A DNA stretch of 64,000 nt, taken from the NCBI GenBank assembly GCA_964465395.1, contig CAYXIN010000001.1:5884-69883 (forward strand), in the 5' to 3' direction. The notes under the pieces are model-generated. The model searched no databases, was not told the origin of the DNA, and saw nothing but the letters and a program-made list of their open reading frames with translations. The position numbers and the translations under genes are program-made. This DNA comes from JAZOXB01 sp964465395 (GTDB lineage Bacteria; Bacillota; Clostridia; Oscillospirales; Oscillospiraceae). This document shows, piece after piece, positions 15,100-23,642 of this stretch; within the stretch, counting starts at the first letter, position 1; each line of letters opens with the position of its first letter.

Positions 15100-16392
15100 T
15101 CAGCCCACGGCCGGGGCTGCGCTGCGGCTGGGCGCATCGATGCGCCGGATGTCTGCGCCAAGGCCACGAAGCTTCTCGATGATGCGCTCGTAGCCGCGCT
15201 CAATATACTCAATTTCCTCCACGCTGGTCGTCCCGTCCGCGGCAAGGCCGGCGATCACCATCGCCGCACCCGCGCGCAGATCGCAGGCGTGCACCACGCA
15301 GCCGTGGAGCTGCTCCACACCGGTGATGACGGCAGTCTTGGCCTCAACCTTAATCTGCGCGCCCATGCGGTTGAGCTCGGCGCAATAGCGGAAGCGCGTG
15401 TCATAGATGCTCTCCGTGATGACGCTCACGCCACCGGCCAGCGCCATGCAGACGGCAATCTGCGGCTGCATATCCGTCGGGAAGCCGGGATAGGGCGCCG
15501 TCTTGACATTCGCCCGGCGCAGCCTGCCCACGCACTGGACGCGGATGGCATCGTCATACTCCGTCACCCGCGCGCCCATCTCGCGCAGCTTGGCGCAGAT
15601 GCACTCCATATGCTTGGGAATCACATTCTGAACCAGCACATCGCCGCCGGTTGCGGCCGCAGCCGCCATATAGGTACCCGCCTCGATCTGATCCGGAATG
15701 ATGGAATAGACCCCGCCGCGCAGCGCCCGGACGCCGCGGATTTTGATGACATCCGTACCGGCACCGGAAATCTTCGCGCCCATGGCATTGAGGAAGTTGG
15801 CCAGATCCACAATATGCGGCTCCTTGGCAGCATTCTCAATGACGGTTGTGCCCGTGGCCAGCACCGCGCCGATCATGATATTCATCGTCGCACCGACCGA
15901 AACGACGTCCAGATTCACGCGGCCGCCCTGCAAACCATTCTGCGGCGCAGTCGCGCAGACATAGCCGTTTTGCAGGAGCACCTGCGCCCCAAGCGTCTCG
16001 AAACCCTTGATATGCTGGTCGATCGGACGCGCGCCGAAATTGCATCCGCCGGGCAGCGCAACGCGCGCGTGACCAAAGCGGCCAAGCTGCGCGCCGATGA
16101 GATAATAGGAGGCGCGAATCCGGCGCACAAGCGCATCGGACGCCTCGGAATCCTGCACACGGCTACAGTCGATCTCCAGCGTATGCGGGCTCAGGCGGCG
16201 AATCTGCGCGCCCATGCTGTCCAGAATCTCCAGAAGCAGTCGCACATCCGAGATATCCGGGACATTCTCCACGCGGCACACGCCGTTGACCAGAAGTGTT
16301 GCGGGAAGGATGCCGACGGCGGCATTCTTCCCGCCACTGATGCAGACCGCGCCGGTCAGCGGCTTGCCGCCCTGAATAACGTATCGATTCAT
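15100..16392 (-). CDS. murA: UDP-N-acetylglucosamine 1-carboxyvinyltransferase
   Basis: Catalyses the first committed step of peptidoglycan synthesis, transfer of enolpyruvate from PEP to UDP-GlcNAc in the cytosol. The 430-residue EPSP-synthase-like fold begins MNRYVIQGGKPLTG with the usual ISGGKNAAV segment. The active-site loop GGCNFGARPIDQHIKG contains the catalytic, fosfomycin-reactive Cys at residue 117, so the enzyme should be fosfomycin-sensitive. The start ATG has AAAGGG 7 nt upstream; upstream in-frame codons add a non-conserved leader. A long AT-rich leader runs from the promoter at 16519-16491 and contains a weak hairpin followed by T-runs. Confidence 0.97.
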   Translation of the reverse strand: MNRYVIQGGKPLTGAVCISGGKNAAVGILPATLLVNGVCRVENVPDISDVRLLLEILDSMGAQIRRLSPHTLEIDCSRVQDSEASDALVRRIRASYYLIGAQLGRFGHARVALPGGCNFGARPIDQHIKGFETLGAQVLLQNGYVCATAPQNGLQGGRVNLDVVSVGATMNIMIGAVLATGTTVIENAAKEPHIVDLANFLNAMGAKISGAGTDVIKIRGVRALRGGVYSIIPDQIEAGTYMAAAAATGGDVLVQNVIPKHMECICAKLREMGARVTEYDDAIRVQCVGRLRRANVKTAPYPGFPTDMQPQIAVCMALAGGVSVITESIYDTRFRYCAELNRMGAQIKVEAKTAVITGVEQLHGCVVHACDLRAGAAMVIAGLAADGTTSVEEIEYIERGYERIIEKLRGLGADIRRIDAPSRSAAPAVG

Positions 16393-16490
16393 GTTATACC
16401 CTTTCATGGTAGGAGTATATGCAATATGTAACAAAAAAACGAAAAAAGCACTCTGGTAAGTTCTGCAAGCAGGGCAGAGTTCTTTGCCTG

Positions 16491-16519
16491 ATTATAGCAT
16501 ATTCTCTGCTTAATGTAAA
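16491..16519 (-). promoter_or_regulatory. sigma-A promoter for murA
   Basis: Minus strand TTTACA (16519-16514), 17-bp spacer, TATAAT (16496-16491). Confidence 0.78.
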
Positions 16520-16542
16520 GAGAAAAATACGCAGGCCGCCGT

Positions 16543-17871
16543 CTAGGGGCGGCGCAGACCGCGGGGATAGTGATTTTTCAGGATGCCACCCGCACCCCTG
16601 GCCCAGCCAAGGCTGTAGCCCTCCACGCGCAGCAGCACCCAGCCCTCCTGCGCGCCCGGCAGAGTCTGGCCGCGCAGCCAGGCAGCCGTCTGACTGCTGC
16701 CCGCCTCCAGCTCAAAGCAGCGCGGGAACTCCCGCAGCCACAGAGCCAGCGCATGAGCCGGGAGAAAGCGTCCCTTGCGCAGCGTGCCCAGCTCCAGCCC
16801 GGCGCGCAGCACCTTCAGCCCGCGCAGCTCCGGCAGCTCCGGCGGCGCCCAGTAGACCGTCTCACCAAAGCAGAGCACGCGTCCCTGCGGCAGGCAAATG
16901 CCATTCTCGCGCAGAAAGGCCCGCACCGCATCGGGAAGCTGCTGCGGCGGCTCCAGACGCGGCAGGTCAGCGTTTTCGTTGCATCCACTGCGCAGCACGG
17001 CGGCAAAGTGCCCCTCGCCGCGCAGACGGTGCGGCCAGAGGCGGAAGCAGTGCTCCAGCCCGTCGCAGGGCGCCTCGACCCAATCCGGGCGTCCCGGCGC
17101 AAACCAGGGCGCCTCGACCCGCATGATGGAAAGCTCCGGCCGGGCCGCGACCAGACGGCTGACGCTGCCCTCATTTTCCTCCGGCGCGAAGGTGCAGGTG
17201 GAGTAGACCAGTCTGCCGCCGGGCGCAAGCATCCGGGCAGCGGAGAGCAGAATCTCGCTCTGCCGCACGGCACACATGGCCACCGTCTCCGGGCTCCAGT
17301 CCGCGACGGCATCGGCCTCCTTGCGGAACATGCCCTCGCCGGAGCAGGGCGCATCGACCAGAATGCGGTCAAAATACGCCGGGAAGCGCTCCGCCAGCCG
17401 CGACGGATGCTCGTTGAGCACCAGCGCATTGCTGACGCCCATGCGCTCGAGATTCCCGGCGAGGACCCGCGCGCGCCGGGGATGCAGCTCGTTGCTGACC
17501 AGCAGCCCCTCGCCACGCAGCGCGGCAGCAAGCTGGGTGGATTTCCCGCCGGGGGCGGCGCACAGATCCAGCACGCGCTGCCCCGGATGCACATCCAGCA
17601 GCGTCGCCGGGGCCATAGCGCTGGGCTCCTGCAAATAATAAACACCGGCATCATGCCACGGATGCAGCCCCGGCCGGGCCTCCGGCAGCAAATAGCGTCC
17701 GTTTGGCTCCCAGGGCACGGCATCGCCCGCAAAGGGCAGAGGCGGCATCTCTCCGCGCAGCGCATTGAAGCGCAGCGCCGTATTACGCGGCTGCGCATAG
17801 GAGGCAAGAAAGGCCTCATATTCCGCGCCGAGGAGCCGCTGCATTTTTTCGCAGAAAAGCTGGGGCAGCAT
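16543..17871 (-). CDS. 16S rRNA m5C methyltransferase, RsmB/RsmF (NOL1/NOP2/Sun) family
   Basis: An S-adenosylmethionine-dependent cytosine-C5 methyltransferase. SAM-binding motif VLDLCAAPGGKSTQLAA, then motif IV LVDAPCSGEG and motif VI YSTCTF, which carry the two cysteines of the mechanism. The N-terminus (LPQLFCEKMQRLLG, TALRFNALR) and a C-terminal PUA-like region (about residues 300-442, ending RVEGYSLGWARG) fit the RsmF type. Start: GGGAGGG is 9 nt upstream of the ATG at 17871; two earlier ATGs (17889, 17880) sit on or before that site. Divergent from spoIIE. Confidence 0.92.
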   Translation of the reverse strand: MLPQLFCEKMQRLLGAEYEAFLASYAQPRNTALRFNALRGEMPPLPFAGDAVPWEPNGRYLLPEARPGLHPWHDAGVYYLQEPSAMAPATLLDVHPGQRVLDLCAAPGGKSTQLAAALRGEGLLVSNELHPRRARVLAGNLERMGVSNALVLNEHPSRLAERFPAYFDRILVDAPCSGEGMFRKEADAVADWSPETVAMCAVRQSEILLSAARMLAPGGRLVYSTCTFAPEENEGSVSRLVAARPELSIMRVEAPWFAPGRPDWVEAPCDGLEHCFRLWPHRLRGEGHFAAVLRSGCNENADLPRLEPPQQLPDAVRAFLRENGICLPQGRVLCFGETVYWAPPELPELRGLKVLRAGLELGTLRKGRFLPAHALALWLREFPRCFELEAGSSQTAAWLRGQTLPGAQEGWVLLRVEGYSLGWARGAGGILKNHYPRGLRRP

Positions 17872-18021
17872 ACTCTGCATCCCTCCCATTTTTTCTAACA
17901 GTATAGCAAACCGCCCGCAAAAACGCAAGCGGCAGCGCATTTCCCGCCACTTTTCCCGACGCATTCCGCCGCAGTGCCGGATTAGAATGGAGGAAATGCC
18001 ATGAAATTGGGAGGAATTGCT

Positions 18022-19914
18022 ATGAAAGAGCTTCGCACACCGCCGCTGCCCCTCCGTCTCCGGGTCGCGCTGCGACGGCCGCGTCTGCTGTGGGAATGCG
18101 CGCTTTACTGCGTGGGCGGGCTGCTTCTGTCGGCTGCGGAGCTGAGGGGAGAGGTGCTGCCGCTGGGTGCCTGCTTCGTGGCCGCGCAGCCCTTCGGTCG
18201 GCGCAGCCTTTCGGCCGCCGTCGGCGCGATGGGCGGCTATCTCCTTTGGCACGGGGATGCGGCAGGCGCAGAGGCCGCTGCGCTGGCGCTGCTGCTGCTG
18301 GCCGCCGTCACCGTTTTTCATGGCACAGAGCTGCCGCTGCGTCCCTGGTTCCTGCCGCTGATGGCGGCGGCGGTCAGCCTGATTCTAGGGCTTGTCAGCG
18401 CGCAGTGGAACGCGCCCGCCGCCCTGTGCTGGTGGGGCGCGCGGACGCTGCTTGCGGCGCTGCTGACGCACGGCCTGCGCGGGCGGCGCGAGCCAGCGCT
18501 GGTCTGCGCCTGTCTTGCAGCGGGGCTGGCGGGACTGCCGCTGCCATGGCAGCCGGGGCTCTGCTTCGGTCTGCTGCTGTTGGGCTGGGGCGCAGAGCCG
18601 CAGCTGCTGGGCGCAATCGGCATTGCACTCGACCTGAGCGGTGGCACGCCATGCGCAACCGCGCTGCTGCTGAGCGCGCAGCAGCTCTGCCACCCGCTGC
18701 CGCCACGCGCGCCTGTGGCGCGGCTGACGCTCTCTCTGGCGCTGAGCTGCGCCGTTCTGTCTCTGTTTGGCGCGCTGAATCTTCTGCTGTTTCTGGTGGC
18801 AGCCTGCGCGCTTTCGCTGGGCACGCTGCTGCGGCGGCTGCATCCGCTGCCCGGCGCAACGGTGCAGCCGGAGTCCGGCGGACGGCTTGCGCAGGCCGCC
18901 CGCGTGCTGGAGCTGCTGCGCGATCAACTGCCTCAGGCAGACTGCGCGCCCGCGCAGAGCGAAGCGGACAGCATTTTTGACGCCGCGGCGGAACGGGTTT
19001 GCCGCTGCTGCCCCCGCTTTCACCGTTGCTGGCAGCAGCAGGCAGCCGTGACCTACCGGGCGCTGAGCGAGGCCGCCGGGCGCATTCTCGAGCGCGGCGT
19101 CGCCCGCGCGGAGGACATAGATCCAGCCTTCACCGACACCTGCTGCCACCTCGACGGCTTCCTGACGGCGATCAACCAGGAGTTGGAGGGTGTTCTCTAT
19201 CGCCGCCGCTACCGCGCGCAGCTCAGCGAGAGCCGACAGATTCTCGGAGAGAGCTACGCCTGCATGGTGGATTATCTGCGCGCGCCGGTCGCAGTCCCCG
19301 CTGCGCGCCGCTTTCACCCGCTGATTGGTGTCAGCAGCGCACGGCGACGCGGCGCAGCCGTCAGCGGCGACCGGGGCTGCCATTTTGCGGGCACGCAGGG
19401 CGACTACTTCGTGCTTCTGTGCGACGGCATGGGCAGCGGCGCAGAGGCCGCGCAAATCTGCGCCGACAGCCTGCACACGCTGCGCGAGCTGCTCAGCGCC
19501 GGCCTGCCATGCAGCAGCGCGCTGCAATTACTCAACAGCAGCTATCTGCTGCGCGGAAGCGGCTGCTTTGCTACGGTGGATCTGCTGCGACTCGACCTGA
19601 GCAGCGGCGAGGCCGGGCTCTACAAATGGGGCAGCGCCCCGTCCTATCTGCGCCAGGAGACGCACATCCGCCGCCTTGGTCGCCCCATGCCGCCGCCCGG
19701 CGTCGGCCCGGCCCGGCGCTTTGAGGAATTTCACTTCCGCCTACAGGCGGACAGTCTGCTGGTGCTCGTCAGCGACGGCGCGGAGGGCGCAGCCGTGGAG
19801 GGTGAGCTGGCCGCCTTTGCAGGCGGCACACCGCAGGAGCTTGCTGCGCTGCTGCTTGCAGACAGCAGCGACGCGGATGACCGCACGGCGGTGGTTGTCG
19901 CGCTGCACCCCTGA
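18022..19914 (+). CDS. spoIIE: stage II sporulation protein E (PP2C phosphatase)
   Basis: A membrane serine phosphatase that dephosphorylates SpoIIAA-P at the polar septum to activate sigma-F. The 630 residues comprise a hydrophobic N-terminal half (about 25-275, around ten helices), a central Cys-rich linker (CRCCPRFHRCW) and a C-terminal PP2C/SpoIIE domain with the metal-binding signature LLCDGMGSGAEA and later SDGAEG and DADDRTAVVV. It is shorter than the 827-residue Bacillus protein, mostly in the linker. The ATG at 18022 was chosen because GGGAGG is 7 nt upstream; the ATG at 18001 has a poorer site. A TAGAAT -10-like element lies at 17983-17988. Confidence 0.95.
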   Translation: MKELRTPPLPLRLRVALRRPRLLWECALYCVGGLLLSAAELRGEVLPLGACFVAAQPFGRRSLSAAVGAMGGYLLWHGDAAGAEAAALALLLLAAVTVFHGTELPLRPWFLPLMAAAVSLILGLVSAQWNAPAALCWWGARTLLAALLTHGLRGRREPALVCACLAAGLAGLPLPWQPGLCFGLLLLGWGAEPQLLGAIGIALDLSGGTPCATALLLSAQQLCHPLPPRAPVARLTLSLALSCAVLSLFGALNLLLFLVAACALSLGTLLRRLHPLPGATVQPESGGRLAQAARVLELLRDQLPQADCAPAQSEADSIFDAAAERVCRCCPRFHRCWQQQAAVTYRALSEAAGRILERGVARAEDIDPAFTDTCCHLDGFLTAINQELEGVLYRRRYRAQLSESRQILGESYACMVDYLRAPVAVPAARRFHPLIGVSSARRRGAAVSGDRGCHFAGTQGDYFVLLCDGMGSGAEAAQICADSLHTLRELLSAGLPCSSALQLLNSSYLLRGSGCFATVDLLRLDLSSGEAGLYKWGSAPSYLRQETHIRRLGRPMPPPGVGPARRFEEFHFRLQADSLLVLVSDGAEGAAVEGELAAFAGGTPQELAALLLADSSDADDRTAVVVALHP

Positions 19915-19950
19915 GGAGTGCCTGCCCCCTCCCCTGTCCGCAGGCGCAGC

Positions 19951-19996
19951 AAAAAACGGCGCGCCCCGAAAGCGAAAGCACTTCCGGGGCGCGCCG
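19951..19996 (-). terminator. terminator of the chromate transporter operon
   Basis: A long GC-rich stem (CGGCGCGCCCCGAA / TTCCGGGGCGCGCCG, about 14 bp) ends in six A on the plus strand, i.e. a T-run for minus-strand transcripts. Confidence 0.85.
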
Positions 19997-20008
19997 CGTC
20001 TGTGTCTG

Positions 20009-20602
20009 TCAGAGGAAAAGCACGCCGCTGAGGATACCCGCCGCAGCAGAAATCACCACGATCAGGATGGGATTGCATTTTTTCAGCGCCATTACCAGCA
20101 TGGCGGCAAAAATGACCGCCGAGCAGAGGAAAGCAGGCTGAAGCAGCGCGCTCCAGGCAAAGCCGGAGGCGAAGAACACGGTTGGCAGCATGGAAAAGGC
20201 CGCTGCCGCCATCAGACCGACCACCGCCGCGCGCAGGCCATACATTGCACCGCTGACGATGCGGCTGCTCTTGAAGCGCAGATAGAAGCGCGCAACCAGC
20301 AGAATCACCAAGAACGACGGCAGCACCACGCCAAGGGTCGCGCAGGCTGAGCCAAGCACGCCCATCCAGTAGTTGCCACCGAAGCGGTCAAGCACCGTCT
20401 CCGCGCCGACATAGGTCGCCACGTTGATGGCAAAGGGGCCGGGCGTAGACTCACTGATGGCCACGAAATCCACCAGCGCCTCCAGCTCCATCCAGCCACG
20501 GCTGGACACCTCATCCTGAATCAGTGGCAGCATGGCGTAGCCGCCGCCAAAGGTAAAGAGACCGATTTTGAAAAAGGTCAGAAACAGCTCAAGAAAAATC
20601 AT
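20009..20602 (-). CDS. chromate transporter ChrA-family half protein (second)
   Basis: 197 residues forming one CHR domain with about six helices. The conserved amphipathic signature FGGGYAMLPLIQDEV is near residue 20 and the ISESTPGPFAINVATYVG block near residue 50. Short-chain CHR proteins work as pairs with opposite topology to export chromate or a similar oxyanion; in anaerobic gut bacteria the real substrate is often unclear. Its ATG overlaps the stop of the partner gene by 4 bp (ATGA), so both are translated together. Upstream in-frame codons (to 20728) lie inside the partner gene and were excluded. Confidence 0.92.
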   Translation of the reverse strand: MIFLELFLTFFKIGLFTFGGGYAMLPLIQDEVSSRGWMELEALVDFVAISESTPGPFAINVATYVGAETVLDRFGGNYWMGVLGSACATLGVVLPSFLVILLVARFYLRFKSSRIVSGAMYGLRAAVVGLMAAAAFSMLPTVFFASGFAWSALLQPAFLCSAVIFAAMLVMALKKCNPILIVVISAAAGILSGVLFL

Positions 20603-21168
20603 TCCATCTTCCCCCGCTTTCTGCAAATCGCGCAATAGAGCCAGCCGGCCACACCGCACAGCGCAATCATCGCCACCACATTCCAGCTCAGAACGGCCGA
20701 CCAGAGGAAGGCCGCCACCATGACACACAGAGAGAATACATTGTGCTCCGCCTTCTTCCAGAAGCTGATGACCGCCTTGACAATCAGCGCCAGGACACCC
20801 GCGCGGATGCCGAAGAAGGCATACTGCACATAAAGATTATCCATAAAACGGCGCAGGAAAAAGGCAATCAGCAGAATGGTGATGAACGATGGGAAGACCA
20901 GCCCCAGCGTGGCAAAGGCAGCGCCCATCACACCGGCCGTGCGGTAGCCGATGAAGGTCGCGGAGTTGACGGAAATCGGGCCGGGCGTGGACTCGGCAAT
21001 GGCAACAATATCGAGAATTTCCTCCTTCTCGATCAGATTCCGCTTTTCTGCGGTCTCCCGCTCGATGATGGGAATCATGGCATAGCCGCCGCCGAAGGTA
21101 AAGGCGCCGATTTTTGTAAAAATACCGAACAGCCGCAGCGATTGCCGCAGCCGTTGTGCAAAGGTCAT
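20599..21168 (-). CDS. chromate transporter ChrA-family half protein (first)
   Basis: 189 residues, one CHR domain, homologous to the downstream partner but clearly diverged: FGGGYAMIPIIERETAEKRN, then AESTPGPISVNSATFIGYRTAG. It pairs with the next gene as a heterodimeric short-chain transporter in the cytoplasmic membrane. The ATG at 21168 has GGAGGG at 6 nt; the alternative TTG at 21186 lies before the ribosome binding site. The operon starts from a promoter at 21228-21200; a palindrome ACAAATTTGT (21183-21192) between promoter and gene could be an operator. Confidence 0.92.
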   Translation of the reverse strand: MTFAQRLRQSLRLFGIFTKIGAFTFGGGYAMIPIIERETAEKRNLIEKEEILDIVAIAESTPGPISVNSATFIGYRTAGVMGAAFATLGLVFPSFITILLIAFFLRRFMDNLYVQYAFFGIRAGVLALIVKAVISFWKKAEHNVFSLCVMVAAFLWSAVLSWNVVAMIALCGVAGWLYCAICRKRGKME

Positions 21169-21199
21169 AAGGGTCCCTCCTGACAAATTTGTTTGTACC

Positions 21200-21228
21200 A
21201 GTATAGCGCATTTTTACGCAAAAAGCAA
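21200..21228 (-). promoter_or_regulatory. promoter for the chromate transporter pair
   Basis: Minus strand TTGCTT (21228-21223), 17-bp spacer, TATACT (21205-21200). Confidence 0.65.
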
Positions 21229-21291
21229 CTCTCTCCTGCCCGCGCAGGTGGCGGAGGAAAGGTCAGGGCGGCGCGAGGCAGATTTGAATTT

Positions 21292-21646
21292 CCCTCTCAG
21301 TCACCTTCGGTGACAGCTCTCCCGGAGGGAGAGCCGAGAGCAGATGTGTTTGATTTCCCGCGTTCAGCTCACCCCTTGGCTCCCCCTCTGGGGGAGCGGA
21401 CGGCACAGCCGCCTGAGAGGGCGTACCCGTAGGGAGTGCTGTGAAGTGGATTTTGATTTCCCTCTCAGTCATCTTCGATGACAGCTCTCCCAGAGGGAGA
21501 GCCAAGCATGAGGTGGGGATTGGGAATATCCCTCTCAGTCATCTTCGGTGACAGCTCTCCCGGAGGGAGAGCCAAGCATGAGGTGGGGATTGGGAATTAC
21601 CCTCTTAGCCACCTTCGATGACAGCTCTCCCGGAGGGAGAGCCGAG
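21292..21646. repeat. array of five structured 47-bp intergenic repeats
   Basis: This 558-bp gap between the chromate genes and pgsA holds no gene. It carries copies of one 47-bp unit at 21292-21338, 21375-21421 (inverted), 21460-21506, 21530-21576 and 21600-21646. The last three recur at exactly 70 bp, joined by the spacer GAGGTGGGGATTGGGAAT or close variants. Each unit starts CCCTCTCAG and contains two small hairpins, GTCACC-TTC-GGTGAC and GCTCTCCC-GGA-GGGAGAGC. Stem changes are partly compensatory between copies (ACC/GGT, ATC/GAT; in the inverted copy a GGCGGC/GCCGTC stem). Confidence 0.9.
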
Positions 21647-21650
21647 AACA

Positions 21651-21690
21651 AAGGTCGTGTATCGCAGCGGATACACGACCTTTTCTTATT
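21651..21690 (+). terminator. terminator-like hairpin after the repeat array
   Basis: A perfect 13-bp stem AAGGTCGTGTATC/GATACACGACCTT with a 6-nt loop. The plus strand reads TTTTCTTATTTT after it; the minus strand tail (TTTGTTCT) is weaker, but it is the only candidate terminator for the minus-strand operon ending at pgsA. Confidence 0.65.
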
Positions 21691-21726
21691 TTAGCTTTGC
21701 CACAACGATTGAGATAGCGCTGCAAT

Positions 21727-22293
21727 TCATTTACTGTGGCGGAGCACGTCCCGATTGCGGACAAAATACTCCACGCCGGAGTAGAGCGTCGTGAGCGCGA
21801 TGGCCGCGACATTGAACCAGTTGAACCAGGCGTGGAAGGTCACACCAAGAAGCTGCTGGAAAAATGCGCCGCGGAAGCAGAGCATGAAGCACAGGCCGGT
21901 CATGGTGACGGCGGTCTTGACTTTGCCGGAGGGGGCGGCGGCGATCACGCGTCCGGCGCCGACGGCAATCAGCCGCAGACCGGTGACCGCAAACTCACGC
22001 GTCAGCACGATCATCAGCGCCCAGGCGGGGAACTGCCCCCACTCGCAGAACATCGTCATCGCGGCAATCACAAGTACCTTGTCGGCAAGCGGATCGAGGA
22101 ATTTGCCCAGATCGGTAACCTGATTATATTTGCGCGCAATTTTTCCGTCGATGGCGTCCGAAACGCTGGCCACGACAAAAACCGCGAAGGAAACATAGGC
22201 CATCACATCCGACGAGGTGGAAAGATACATACACACCAGAAAAACCGGGATCAGGATCACCCGGACAAGGGTGATTTTGGTTGCAGTTGTCAT
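21727..22293 (-). CDS. pgsA: CDP-diacylglycerol-glycerol-3-phosphate 3-phosphatidyltransferase
   Basis: Makes phosphatidylglycerophosphate, the committed step to phosphatidylglycerol, in the cytoplasmic membrane. The 188 residues contain the complete CDP-alcohol phosphotransferase signature, SDAIDGKIARKYNQVTDLGK followed by FLDPLADK (DGxxAR..G..D..D, about residues 46-73), and five to six hydrophobic helices. N-terminus MTTATKITLVRVILIPVF is typical. Last gene of the long minus-strand block; it starts 3 bp after the rimO stop. Confidence 0.96.
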   Translation of the reverse strand: MTTATKITLVRVILIPVFLVCMYLSTSSDVMAYVSFAVFVVASVSDAIDGKIARKYNQVTDLGKFLDPLADKVLVIAAMTMFCEWGQFPAWALMIVLTREFAVTGLRLIAVGAGRVIAAAPSGKVKTAVTMTGLCFMLCFRGAFFQQLLGVTFHAWFNWFNVAAIALTTLYSGVEYFVRNRDVLRHSK

Positions 22294-22296
22294 GCT

Positions 22297-23622
22297 TTAT
22301 TCCTCCACTTTTCCTGTCAAATCGCCGTCGCGCACACCGCAGATACGAACGGAGACAAAGCTGCCCACGCGAACGGGCATTGCGCTGTCAAAGAACACAT
22401 GGCCGTCGATCTCCGGCGAATCGGCATAGGTGCGGCCGACATACAGGCCGCTCTCCTCCTCATAGCCCTCGCAGAGCACCTCAAGCACCTGGCCCTGGCG
22501 CATCTGATTATAATCATCCATAATGCGCGACTGGAGCTGCGCCACCAGCTCCGCGCGGTGGACGGCAACCTCCTCCGGCGGATATTCCATCCGCGCGGCT
22601 GCCGTTCCCTCCTCCGGAGAGAAGGCAAAGGCACCAACCCGCTCCAGCTTATGGCACTTGAGCCAGTCGCAGAGCTCCTCAAAGGCCGCCTCATCCTCAC
22701 CGGGCAGGCCGGTAATCAGGCTGGTGCGGATGACCACGCCGGGGATGCGCTCGCGCAGCCGCGCAAAGAGTGCATCCAGCTCCACGCGCGTGCCGCGCCG
22801 GTTCATGCGACGGAGAATGCCGTCGTTGACATGCTGAATGGGGATGTCCATGTACTTGACGATCTTGGGCTCCGAGGCAATCACCTCGATCAGCTCGTCG
22901 CTCATCTCGTCCGGGTAGAGGTAGTGCACGCGAATCCAGTGCAGCTCCTCAATTTTGCACAGCTCACGCAGCAGCGCCGGCAGGCGGCGCTCGCCATAGA
23001 GGTCAATTCCATAGCGGCTGGTATCCTGCGCCACGACGATCAGCTCCCGCACACCGTCACGCGCCAGCAGCCGCGCCTCATAGAGGCAATCGTCCATGCT
23101 GCGGCTGCGGAATCTGCCGCGCAGCGACGGAATCACGCAATAGGCGCAATGATTGTCGCAGCCCTCCGCAATTTTCAGGTAGGCATAATGCTCCGGGGTG
23201 GTCAGAATCCGGCCGAATTCATCCACGGGTGCATGGATATCGCCAAACTGCGAAACCGCCTCGCCCGCCATCAGGCGCTCCACGGCCGAAACGACCTGGC
23301 CATAGCTGCCGGTACCGAGCAGGCCATCCACCTCCGGCATTTCCTTCAGGATTTCCTCCTGATAGCGCTGGGAGAGGCAGCCGGTCACCAGAATTTTCCC
23401 GATGATCCCCTGCGCCTTGCACTCGCCCATGGCAAGAATATGGTCGATTGCCTCGCTCTTTGCGGAATCAATGAATCCGCAGGTGTTGATGATGACCACA
23501 TCCGCCCCTTCGACGGAGGGCAGAATCTCATGCCCGGCCTCGCGCAGCAGATAGAGCATCTGCTCTGCATTGACCTGATTCTTGGCACAGCCGAGGGAGA
23601 TCATCCCGATTCGGTAGCTCAT
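22297..23622 (-). CDS. rimO: ribosomal protein S12 methylthiotransferase
   Basis: A radical-SAM enzyme that methylthiolates a conserved Asp of ribosomal protein S12. N-terminal MTTase domain with the three cluster cysteines (ISLGCAKNQVN, IINTCGF, VTGCL), radical-SAM core with CDNHCAYC near residue 155, and C-terminal TRAM domain (about 370-441). The ATG at 23622 is preferred because homologues start near MSYRIGMISLGC. An ATG at 23646, in an ATGA overlap with the recX stop and 4 nt after GGAGG, would add eight residues and cannot be excluded. Confidence 0.95.
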   Translation of the reverse strand: MSYRIGMISLGCAKNQVNAEQMLYLLREAGHEILPSVEGADVVIINTCGFIDSAKSEAIDHILAMGECKAQGIIGKILVTGCLSQRYQEEILKEMPEVDGLLGTGSYGQVVSAVERLMAGEAVSQFGDIHAPVDEFGRILTTPEHYAYLKIAEGCDNHCAYCVIPSLRGRFRSRSMDDCLYEARLLARDGVRELIVVAQDTSRYGIDLYGERRLPALLRELCKIEELHWIRVHYLYPDEMSDELIEVIASEPKIVKYMDIPIQHVNDGILRRMNRRGTRVELDALFARLRERIPGVVIRTSLITGLPGEDEAAFEELCDWLKCHKLERVGAFAFSPEEGTAAARMEYPPEEVAVHRAELVAQLQSRIMDDYNQMRQGQVLEVLCEGYEEESGLYVGRTYADSPEIDGHVFFDSAMPVRVGSFVSVRICGVRDGDLTGKVEE

Positions 23623-23642
23623 AAGCACATTACCTTCTTTCT

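Noticed and set aside
21292..21646. CRISPR array
   Set aside because: Units are 47 bp with two internal hairpins, one is inverted, spacers between the last three are nearly identical rather than unique, and there are no cas genes.
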